Assembly (NCBI GenBank): GCA_900556425.1
Contig: USOR01000071.1
Span: 1-5,310 of the forward strand
Source of the DNA: an uncultured Coriobacteriaceae bacterium
GTDB taxonomy: Bacteria > Actinomycetota > Coriobacteriia > Coriobacteriales > QAMH01
Direction of reading: 5' to 3'
DNA length: 5,310 bases
This document shows positions 1 to 5,310 of this stretch, piece by piece. The notes beneath the pieces are model-generated. The model was not told the DNA's origin and did not search any database. It saw only the letters and a program-made list of their open reading frames with translations. Position numbers and translations under genes: made by a program. Every line of letters starts with the position of its first letter. The first letter of the stretch is position 1.

Positions 1-319
1 CGAGGGCCTCGAGCTTCCCAAAGAGATCTACGAAGTTGACCGCGAGCGTCTCTTCGGTCTCATCACCGATCCCTCCGTGCTCGTCGGCGTGCGCAAGACG
101 CGCATGGGTGGCCAATTGGGGCAGTCGAGGTATGCGGACATCGATGCCGTGACGTTGGAGCTCGACCGCGCGCGTACCATCATGCGCGGGCTCGGTTGCG
201 TCATCATCAACACGAAAGACCGCGCTATCGAGGAGACGGCACAAGAGATACTGCGTCACTACAATGCCGCATTCCCCCGTATTCCGTCTCCCCACGGCTC
301 GTTCGTTCTTCCCGTGTAG
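1..319 (+). CDS. ppsR: PEP synthase / pyruvate,phosphate dikinase regulatory protein, C-terminal part
   Basis: The frame is open from the window edge (first whole codon at base 2) to a TAG at 317-319, giving the last 105 residues of a protein whose start lies upstream. Seen: LFGLITDPSVLVGVRKTRM, then RYADIDAVTLELDRARTIM, GLGCVIINTKDRAIEETA and QEIL. This order matches the C-terminal half of the PF03618 (DUF299) bifunctional Ser/Thr kinase-phosphorylase family: an LFGL..DP..L..IR stretch, a Y-containing helix, then a (D/N)T...IEETA..IL end. Known of the family: it inactivates PPDK or PEP synthase by ADP-dependent phosphorylation of an active-site threonine and reactivates it by phosphate-dependent dephosphorylation. 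Its P-loop lies in the N-terminal half, outside the window. Inferred: because ppsA starts 115 bp downstream, the target is probably PEP synthase rather than PPDK. The symbol follows the E. coli name and is tentative. Confidence 0.88.
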   Translation, partial: EGLELPKEIYEVDRERLFGLITDPSVLVGVRKTRMGGQLGQSRYADIDAVTLELDRARTIMRGLGCVIINTKDRAIEETAQEILRHYNAAFPRIPSPHGSFVLPV

Positions 320-324
320 GGTCA

Positions 325-355
325 TGGACCAAAGGCGTTTCAAATACCCTATAAT
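325..355 (+). promoter_or_regulatory. Candidate sigma-70-type promoter of ppsA
   Basis: A perfect TATAAT hexamer lies at 350-355 in an AT-rich patch between the two genes. The best -35 candidate is TGGACC at 325-330, which matches four of six bases of TTGACA with a long 19-bp spacer. Transcription would begin near 361-363 and give a leader of roughly 70 nt before the ATG at 434. The -10 box is convincing and the -35 box is weak, so an activator or a poorly conserved -35 is possible. It implies that ppsA can be transcribed apart from the regulator gene. Confidence 0.55.
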
Positions 356-419
356 ATCGAACATTGGAAACGGGGATTCTCGCACTTTGCAATGCACCGC
401 TTCCTCTCCGACATGAAAG

Positions 420-433
420 AAAGGATAGGCAAG
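420..433 (+). promoter_or_regulatory. Shine-Dalgarno site that fixes the ppsA start
   Basis: AAAGGA at 420-425 stands 8 nt before the ATG at 434. The in-frame upstream ATGs at 392 and 413 have no comparable purine-rich site: the nearest to 392 is GGGGA at 372-376, about 15 nt away, and 413 is preceded by pyrimidine-rich sequence. This supports translation from 434. Confidence 0.65.
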
Positions 434-2821
434 ATGGATCGTGACAAGGCATATGTTCTCTGGTTCGACGAGCTTCGCCGCGAGGACGTCGAGATCGTAG
501 GCGGAAAGTCCTCTTCTCTGGGCGAGATGACTTCGGAGACCGATGTCCCCGTACCCTATGGTTTTGCCACCACGGCATACGCATACCGTCAGTTCATGGA
601 AAGGACGGGCCTCGACAAGGAGATCCGCGAGGAGCTCAAGAAGCTCACGGACGTCGAGGACTCCGCGCTGCTGCGTGAGGTGACCGATAACATTCGTGCC
701 ATGATCGTCGCCGAGGAGATGCCCGCAGACATTGTCGAGGCCATCAAGGACGCCTACGCCGAACTCGGCAACAAGATGCACGTGGATGATCCGTTCGTCG
801 CCGTGCGCTCCTCTGCCACTGCAGAAGACCTTCCCGATGCCAGCTTTGCCGGCCAGCAGGATACCTATCTCAACGTGCATGGCCCCGATATGGTCGTGCA
901 GAAGATTAAAGAGTGCTACGCTTCCACCTTCACCGACCGTGCCACCTACTATCGCGAGAAGACGGGCTTCGATCACCTGTCCATCGCGCTTTCCGCGACC
1001 GTCCAGATGATGGTCTTCTCCAAGGCCGCGGGCGTCATGTTCTCGCTCGATGTCACCAACGGCAACGACAAGGTCGTCACCATCGAGGGTTCCTACGGTC
1101 TGGGCGAGATGGTCGTGCAGGGTGCCGTCACGCCCGACAACTTCGTCGTTGACAAGGCGACGGGTGAGATTACGCGTCGCATCATCTCGGACAAGCACAT
1201 CAAGATGATTCGCAAGCCCGAAGGCGATGTCGAGGAAGTCGAGGTTCCTGCCGACGAGCGCAAGCAGCAGGTCATCACCGACGAGCAGATCAAGGAGCTC
1301 GCAGACTACGCCAAGCAGCTCGAGAAGCACTACGGTTGCTACATGGACATGGAGTGGGGCATCGACGAGCGCGATGGCAAGGTCTGGCTGCTCCAGGCCC
1401 GCCCCGAGACGGTCTGGTCGCGCAAGAAGGCCGATGGCGAAGTCGCGAGCGAGGCTGATGCCGCCGGGACGGAAAACCTCGATGTCATCGTCACCGGTCT
1501 CCCGGCCTCTCCCGGCAAGGTTGCCGGCAAGGCACACGTCATCACCGATCCCGCCCTCATCGACGAGTTCAAGGACGGCGAGATTCTCGTCACCACAATG
1601 ACCGCTCCCGACTGGGTTCCCGCCATGCAGAAGGCGCTCGCCATCGTCACCGACGCCGGTGGCATGACCTGCCATGCCGCCATCGTCAGCCGCGAGATGG
1701 GCATTCCCTGCATCGTCGGCACGGCGAGCCGCTCGCAAGAGGCCACGGCCTCGATCGAGGACGGCCAGGAGATCACGGTCGATGCCTCCAACGGCACCGT
1801 GTACGCCGGTATTGTCAAGAGCATGGTCTCCGAGGCACCTGCCGCCGATGCCGCACCTGCGGCTGCTGCCTACGTGGCACCTGTCACGGGCACCAAGATC
1901 TACATGAACCTCGGTAACCCCGATCTTGCCGAGAAGCACGGCAAGCTTCCGTGCGATGGCGTGGGCCTCATGCGCGAGGAGTTCATCTGGACCACCTTCA
2001 TCCACGAGCATCCCATGCACCTTATCGAGACCGGTCGTGCCGACGAGGCCGTCGAGAAGCTCGCCGAGGGTATGCGCAAGGTCGCAAGTGCCCTGTCTCC
2101 GCGTCAGGTCGTGCTGCGCCTCTCCGATTTCAAATCAAGCGAGTATCGCGGTTTGACTGGCGGCGACAAGTACGAGCCCGAGGAGCCGAGCGCCTTGCTC
2201 GGTTGGCGTGGCGCGTCGCGTTACTACGATCCCAAGTATCTCCCGGCCTTCAAGCTCGAGCTCCAGGCCATCAAGAAGGTCCGCGACGAGTACGGCTTCA
2301 AGAACCTCCAGGTCATGATTCCGTTCTGCCGCACCGTCGAAGAGGCTAAGATCGTCACGGGCATCATGGCCGAGGAAGGCCTGGTGCGCAGTGCTGACTT
2401 CAAGATCTGGCTCATGGCCGAGATTCCCAGCAACATCATCATGGCCGACCAGTTCAACAAGTTCGTCGACGGTTACTCCATCGGCAGCAACGATCTCACC
2501 ATGCTGATTCTGGGCCTCGACCGTGACAACGAGATCATCCAGGACGTCGCCGATGGTCGCGACCTCGCCGTCAAGCGTGCCATCCGCCATCTCATCGAGG
2601 TCGCCCACAGGGACGGCAAGACCGTGTCCATCTGCGGTCAGCTCCCGAGCATCTATCCGGAGTTCTGCGAGTTCCTCATCAAGAGTGGTATCGACTCCAT
2701 CTCGGTCAATCCGGATGCGGTCATCCACACCAAGCAGATCGCCGCGCAGATCGAGCACAAGATGATGCTCGACAAGCTTACGGGCCGCGGTAAGGAAGAA
2801 GCCGAGGACCTCACCTGGTAA
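434..2821 (+). CDS. ppsA: Phosphoenolpyruvate synthase (pyruvate, water dikinase)
   Basis: The product is 795 residues, close to the 792 of E. coli PpsA. It makes PEP from pyruvate and ATP (products AMP and phosphate), a cytosolic gluconeogenic step. Domains in order: N-terminal ATP-grasp domain (about 10-330) with LWFDEL, VGGKSSSLGEM, the R125-centred VRSSATAEDLPDASFAGQQ, GLGEMVVQGAV at 222 and LQARPETV (Q321, R323); swivelling phosphohistidine domain (about 365-460) with GGMTCHAA, catalytic His414 and regulatory Thr412; an Ala/Pro-rich linker (about 466-483); C-terminal PEP/pyruvate TIM barrel with RLSDFKS (R562), the metal-binding EIPSN (E663), GSNDLTM at 684 and ICGQ (Cys734). All key residues are present. 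The longer frame from 392 would add 14 residues, but the start at 434 has the better ribosome site and begins like its homologues. The upstream gene encodes its likely regulator. Third positions are strongly C/G-biased, which suggests high expression. The PPDK alternative is unlikely from length and the PpsA-type N-terminus. Confidence 0.97.
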   Translation: MDRDKAYVLWFDELRREDVEIVGGKSSSLGEMTSETDVPVPYGFATTAYAYRQFMERTGLDKEIREELKKLTDVEDSALLREVTDNIRAMIVAEEMPADIVEAIKDAYAELGNKMHVDDPFVAVRSSATAEDLPDASFAGQQDTYLNVHGPDMVVQKIKECYASTFTDRATYYREKTGFDHLSIALSATVQMMVFSKAAGVMFSLDVTNGNDKVVTIEGSYGLGEMVVQGAVTPDNFVVDKATGEITRRIISDKHIKMIRKPEGDVEEVEVPADERKQQVITDEQIKELADYAKQLEKHYGCYMDMEWGIDERDGKVWLLQARPETVWSRKKADGEVASEADAAGTENLDVIVTGLPASPGKVAGKAHVITDPALIDEFKDGEILVTTMTAPDWVPAMQKALAIVTDAGGMTCHAAIVSREMGIPCIVGTASRSQEATASIEDGQEITVDASNGTVYAGIVKSMVSEAPAADAAPAAAAYVAPVTGTKIYMNLGNPDLAEKHGKLPCDGVGLMREEFIWTTFIHEHPMHLIETGRADEAVEKLAEGMRKVASALSPRQVVLRLSDFKSSEYRGLTGGDKYEPEEPSALLGWRGASRYYDPKYLPAFKLELQAIKKVRDEYGFKNLQVMIPFCRTVEEAKIVTGIMAEEGLVRSADFKIWLMAEIPSNIIMADQFNKFVDGYSIGSNDLTMLILGLDRDNEIIQDVADGRDLAVKRAIRHLIEVAHRDGKTVSICGQLPSIYPEFCEFLIKSGIDSISVNPDAVIHTKQIAAQIEHKMMLDKLTGRGKEEAEDLTW

Positions 2822-2851
2822 GTCTGCTTGCTCCGTATATTTCGAGCAGGG

Positions 2852-2880
2852 GAGGGGCAGCCATTGTGGCTGCCCCTCTT
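2852..2880 (+). terminator. GC-rich hairpin after ppsA, likely terminator
   Basis: A 12-bp perfect stem (GAGGGGCAGCCA at 2852-2863 pairing with 2867-2878) closes a 3-nt loop and begins 30 nt after the ppsA stop. The downstream tract is only mildly T-rich (CTTGCTT), so it is not a textbook intrinsic terminator. Position and stability still favour termination or 3'-end protection of the ppsA mRNA. Confidence 0.65.
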
Positions 2881-2908
2881 GCTTGCGGCTTCGTGTGCAG
2901 TCGCCCCG

Positions 2909-2935
2909 GTGCAAAAGGGTCTGACCCTTTTGCAC
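2909..2935. repeat. Perfect 27-bp palindrome, probable dispersed intergenic repeat unit
   Basis: The two 13-nt arms, GTGCAAAAGGGTC and GACCCTTTTGCAC, are exact reverse complements around a central T. The unit sits 30 bp after the ppsA hairpin and has no T-run outside the stem, so it is not an obvious terminator. From memory, palindromes with a GGGTCTGACCC core recur many times in intergenic regions of various bacteria, which makes a REP-like repeat plausible. Only one copy is present here, so the repeat nature is inference. A very stable secondary hairpin or a protein-binding site is also possible. Confidence 0.6.
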
Positions 2936-3256
2936 ATTCCACTGGCAGCGGCGTATGTCGACGTGGGAAACTCGGCAAATGCACGGGTTTCCTGCGGGAC
3001 TAGCTTCGTGGCGTCGCATGTGTCGGAGGGCTGGACCCCCTGGCGTACTATGAGATAAGCGTCAAAAATGATGGATTGGCCTCTTTAGGGAATAACCTGA
3101 AATTCATTGCGAGAACCCTTCTGTTTCCAAATTCGAAACAGCTATTCATTACTGACCTGCATATTGTCTGCGTTCGACTTTTCGTGCCCTCTGTAGCCTG
3201 ATGACTGGCGAACGTATCTTGTATTCAGGGTCCGTATGAGATTTGCTAGCAAGTAT
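2936..3256. other. Intergenic region without a recognisable gene
   Basis: I find no tRNA, no conserved protein frame and no familiar riboswitch pattern here. The one + frame running through it (2828-3058) begins inside the terminator region, has a TTG start without a ribosome site and reads through both hairpins. The second half (from about 3060) is clearly more AT-rich than the flanking genes, as expected for a regulatory region before the hydrolase gene. It contains the 21-bp dyad listed separately. I see no pair of -35 and -10 boxes good enough to call a promoter. Confidence 0.6.
3121..3141. promoter_or_regulatory. 21-bp operator-like dyad upstream of the hydrolase/reductase unit
   Basis: The arms CTGTTTC (3121-3127) and GAAACAG (3135-3141) are exact reverse complements. 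Inside them AA (3129-3130) pairs with TT (3132-3133), so nine of the ten opposed positions match around a central A. The dyad is 129 bp before the start codon at 3270. There is no T-run after it, which argues against a terminator. Its size and symmetry suit a homodimeric repressor or activator such as a TetR- or MarR-type protein. No regulator gene is in the window. Confidence 0.45.
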
Positions 3257-3263
3257 GAGGAGG
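3257..3263 (+). promoter_or_regulatory. Strong Shine-Dalgarno site of the hydrolase gene
   Basis: GAGGAGG ends 6 nt before the ATG at 3270, a near-ideal site and spacing. It fixes the start at 3270. The in-frame TTG at 3243 and the ATG at 3255, which overlaps this site, are rejected as starts. Confidence 0.85.
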
Positions 3264-3269
3264 ATCAGC

Positions 3270-4115
3270 ATGAGGGTAGATTACGAAATCGACGTACTCA
3301 TCTTTGGAAATGCGGGGTTACCTGCGGACTGGGTATACAACGGCAGGTATATGCAGGGCGAGATGACTTCCAATTCATTTGGCATCACGGTCTTGCGCGA
3401 TGGTGACAGAATCGTTCTCGTCGATACCGGATCGAACATGAATGATTCGGGCAAGCAAGCTACTTTCGAGATGCTCAATGCGGGCGATACGATGGATGAC
3501 GTTCTGGATGCTTTGGCCCTTGCTGATATTGCACCGGGAGATGTGACCGACGTCGTGCTGACACATGCGCACATGGATCACATCGGTGCCCTCGAGCTTT
3601 TTCCGAATGCGCACTTCTATATCCAGAGAGCAGAGCTCGAAGCCTGGGAGAATATCGCCTCTGATCCAAAGATGGCACCAATGCTCATGCCAGCCGTCGC
3701 TGACGAGAACGATCTGAAACGCGCGCGCGAGCTTGTCAACGAAGGTCGCATGACTTTGCTTGATGGGGATGTCAAGGAACTGCTGCCTGGTATCGACGTG
3801 ATTGCCATGGATAACTGTCACTCTGTCCGTGACCAGCTTGTCGTGGTGCATACTCTCGACGGGGACTATGTTGACGTTGGTGACCTCGCGACGCGAGAAG
3901 CCCACATCATGGGTATTCCCGATGTCGCAGACCACTATCTGTGGCAAGCGGAATGCGCCGGCAGCGAGTATCAGGCCATGATGGCATACCCGCGCATAAT
4001 GGAGCTGGCGAATGACGACATCTCACATGTAATTATGCGCCATAGCTATGCCACCGAAAACTCAAAGACACCCACGATGCAGGATGGAAATGCCGCGCGT
4101 TATCAGCTTAGGTAG
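3270..4115 (+). CDS. Metallo-beta-lactamase-fold hydrolase, AiiA/AttM lactonase-like
   Basis: This is a 281-residue cytosolic protein without signal peptide or membrane segment. It shows the full MBL ligand set: THAHMDHIG (His99, His101, Asp103, His104), His184 in NCHS, the bridging Asp205 in VDVGD, and His258 in MRHS. LVDTGSN before the first motif and FPNAHFYIQRAELEAWE after it are typical of the N-acyl-homoserine-lactonase-like branch. Known of the family: two metal ions activate water to open lactones or cut esters and thioesters. Odd points: the usual PGH around the second ligand is NCH here, and the tyrosine three residues after the bridging Asp in AiiA is a Thr (T208), so quorum quenching should not be assumed. 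It is followed after 9 bp by an ene-reductase gene, so the two are probably cotranscribed. Substrate is unknown. Codon use is less GC-biased than in ppsA. Confidence 0.85.
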   Translation: MRVDYEIDVLIFGNAGLPADWVYNGRYMQGEMTSNSFGITVLRDGDRIVLVDTGSNMNDSGKQATFEMLNAGDTMDDVLDALALADIAPGDVTDVVLTHAHMDHIGALELFPNAHFYIQRAELEAWENIASDPKMAPMLMPAVADENDLKRARELVNEGRMTLLDGDVKELLPGIDVIAMDNCHSVRDQLVVVHTLDGDYVDVGDLATREAHIMGIPDVADHYLWQAECAGSEYQAMMAYPRIMELANDDISHVIMRHSYATENSKTPTMQDGNAARYQLR

Positions 4116-4124
4116 GGAGTGACG

Positions 4125-5310
4125 ATGAAATACAACAAGCTTTTTACTCCGATTGCCATCAACGGTTGCACCATTCCGAACAGGATGGCCGTCACGGCCA
4201 TGGTCGTGAGCTTATGCACTGATGAGGGATACGCCACCGATCGCTACGTCAAATATCATGAAGAGAAGGCGAAGGGCGGCTATGGGCTTATCATCACGGA
4301 AGACTATGCGGTCAATCGTAACGCCGGAGGTTACAGGCACGTTGCGGGTCTGTATTGCGATGATCAAATCGAGGGCCACAGGGCGATGACAGATGCCGTG
4401 CATGCACATGGTGCCAAGGTGTTCTGCCAGCTCTATCATGCCGGACGTCAGGCAAGCCATGACGTGAATGGCGGAATGCAGCCTGTCGCACCGTCGCCCA
4501 TTCCAAGTCCCTGGAATCGAGAGATGCCTCGTGAGCTGACCATCGAAGAGATTCATCAGATTGCCCGGGATTTCGGTGCTGCGGCAAAGCGTGCTAAAGA
4601 AGCGGGTTTTGACGGTGTCGAAATCCATGCGGGTAATGGATATCTCATAGCCGGATTCATGTCATTTTACGAGAACAAGCGAACCGATGAATATGGTGGT
4701 TGCTTCACCAACCGCATGCGCTTTGCGCATGAGGTATACGACGAAGTGCGCTGTGCCGTCGGACCAGATTTCCCCGTTACCGTGCGCTTTTCGGCAGTCG
4801 AGGAGACGGCATCGGGGCGCGCCATTGCTGAATCGAGAATGATTGCAAAGATGTTCGAGGAATGGGGAATGGATGCCATCAATTGCTCGAACGGCGTCTA
4901 TAGTTCCCATATTGCCGGCCAAGTCGCGACGTCGTTTTTGCCAAACGCATGGACTATCGGAAACGCCGCAGAGCTCAAGAAGATCGTTGATATCCCCGTC
5001 CTCGGCGTCAATCGCATCAATGACCCCATGATGGCTGATCAGCTAATCGACATGGGATACTGTGACATGGTCGGCATCGCGCGCGGCTCTCTTGCAGATC
5101 CTCATATGCCCGAAAAGGCATGTGAGGAGAGGCTCGACGAAATAAACTACTGCATCGGTTGTCTGCAAGGCTGCACTTCTGCTTCGATTTGCCAAATTCC
5201 CGTTCGTTGTCTCGTAAACCCTGGCGTCGGGCGCGAATACGAACTCACCTATGAAAGAGCCAATCCTACGAAACGCGTTCTGGTCGTCGGCGGTGGAATT
5301 GCGGGAATGC
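4125..5310 (+). CDS. Old-yellow-enzyme-family NAD(P)H:flavin oxidoreductase with [4Fe-4S] motif, 5' part
   Basis: The ATG at 4125 follows GGGAG (4115-4119) by 5 nt, and the frame stays open to the window edge, giving 395 residues. An FMN-binding TIM barrel occupies about 1-335: LFTPI, PNRM, AKGGYGLIITE, QLYHAGRQ (Q102, H105), EIHAGNGYL with the OYE-type His168, Asn171 and Tyr173, NKRTDEYGG, VTVRFS (R221) and ARGSLADP (R320). A Cys cluster follows, C343-x2-C346-x3-C350-x11-C362, as in 2,4-dienoyl-CoA reductase, trimethylamine dehydrogenase and BaiCD/BaiH-type enzymes. VLVVGGGIAGM (385-395) then opens the FAD/NAD(P) Rossmann domain. Related proteins are about 640-670 residues, so roughly 40% is missing on the right. 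Known of the family: electrons pass from NAD(P)H via FAD and the Fe-S cluster to FMN, which reduces an activated C=C bond (or acts on amines in the TMADH branch). The HxxN pair and Tyr favour ene reduction. Probably in one operon with the hydrolase gene before it; the substrate is not deducible. Confidence 0.92.
   Translation, partial: MKYNKLFTPIAINGCTIPNRMAVTAMVVSLCTDEGYATDRYVKYHEEKAKGGYGLIITEDYAVNRNAGGYRHVAGLYCDDQIEGHRAMTDAVHAHGAKVFCQLYHAGRQASHDVNGGMQPVAPSPIPSPWNREMPRELTIEEIHQIARDFGAAAKRAKEAGFDGVEIHAGNGYLIAGFMSFYENKRTDEYGGCFTNRMRFAHEVYDEVRCAVGPDFPVTVRFSAVEETASGRAIAESRMIAKMFEEWGMDAINCSNGVYSSHIAGQVATSFLPNAWTIGNAAELKKIVDIPVLGVNRINDPMMADQLIDMGYCDMVGIARGSLADPHMPEKACEERLDEINYCIGCLQGCTSASICQIPVRCLVNPGVGREYELTYERANPTKRVLVVGGGIAGM

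Noticed and set aside
392..433. Upstream ATG starts of ppsA at 392 and 413
   Set aside because: Neither has a ribosome site at proper distance, and the extra residues do not resemble the PpsA N-terminus; 434 has AAAGGA 8 nt before it.
2967..2989. Possible hairpin GGAAAC...GTTTCC
   Set aside because: Six-base arms with a long loop; expected by chance in this much sequence.
2135..3019. Long open frame on the - strand (294 codons) antisense to the end of ppsA
   Set aside because: It overlaps a clearly conserved enzyme, reads through the terminator hairpin and the 27-bp palindrome, shows no family motif, and is of the kind produced by codon bias in GC-rich genes.
3046..3051. TACTAT as a -10 box for the hydrolase gene
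   Set aside because: No matching -35 at 16-18 bp, and it lies over 200 bp from the start codon.
2828..3058. Small + strand frame (76 codons) after ppsA
   Set aside because: TTG start without Shine-Dalgarno, crosses both inverted repeats, no recognisable protein features.
3215..3220. TATCTT as a -10 box nearer the hydrolase gene
   Set aside because: Only four of six matches and no -35 hexamer at 16-18 bp; too weak to call.
3375..3947. - strand frame antisense to the hydrolase gene
   Set aside because: It is a shadow of the conserved MBL frame, with no ribosome site or domain.
4212..4628. - strand frame antisense to the reductase gene
   Set aside because: The + strand frame carries all OYE motifs through this stretch; the antisense frame has none.

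Overview
The window reads as a chromosomal segment of a moderately GC-rich anaerobic bacterium. The best guess is a gut-type actinobacterium of class Coriobacteriia (Eggerthella/Collinsella relatives). The guess rests on the strong C/G preference at third codon positions in the PEP synthase gene, good Shine-Dalgarno sites, and an old-yellow-enzyme flavoprotein with an Fe-S motif of a kind common in those organisms. No rRNA or other taxonomic marker is present, so the placement is inference. Every gene supported here lies on the + strand.

Left part (1-2880) is a central-carbon module. It starts with the C-terminal end of a pyruvate,phosphate dikinase / PEP synthase regulatory protein (PF03618/DUF299 family). 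A 114-bp gap with a perfect TATAAT box follows, and then a complete phosphoenolpyruvate synthase gene (ppsA). The regulator family is known to phosphorylate and dephosphorylate a threonine two residues before the catalytic histidine of its target. Both the threonine and the histidine are visible in this ppsA product, so the two genes form a plausible enzyme/regulator pair for gluconeogenic PEP formation. A strong GC-rich hairpin follows ppsA.

Middle part (2822-3269) is about 450 bp without a credible gene. It holds the hairpin, a perfect 27-bp palindrome that looks like a dispersed repeat unit, a 21-bp operator-like dyad at 3121-3141, a short palindrome at 3243-3252 and the Shine-Dalgarno of the next gene.

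Right part (3270-5310) is a two-gene unit with a 9-bp gap. The first gene encodes a metallo-beta-lactamase-fold hydrolase with a full set of metal ligands, resembling the AiiA/AttM lactonase branch. The second encodes an old-yellow-enzyme-type ene-reductase with a [4Fe-4S] motif and the beginning of a C-terminal FAD/NAD(P) domain; it runs off the right edge. Together they suggest a hydrolase-plus-ene-reductase step on an unsaturated ester, lactone or thioester-like compound, but the substrate cannot be read from sequence. Codon use in this unit is visibly less GC-biased than in ppsA. I see no phage, insertion sequence, CRISPR array or RNA gene.
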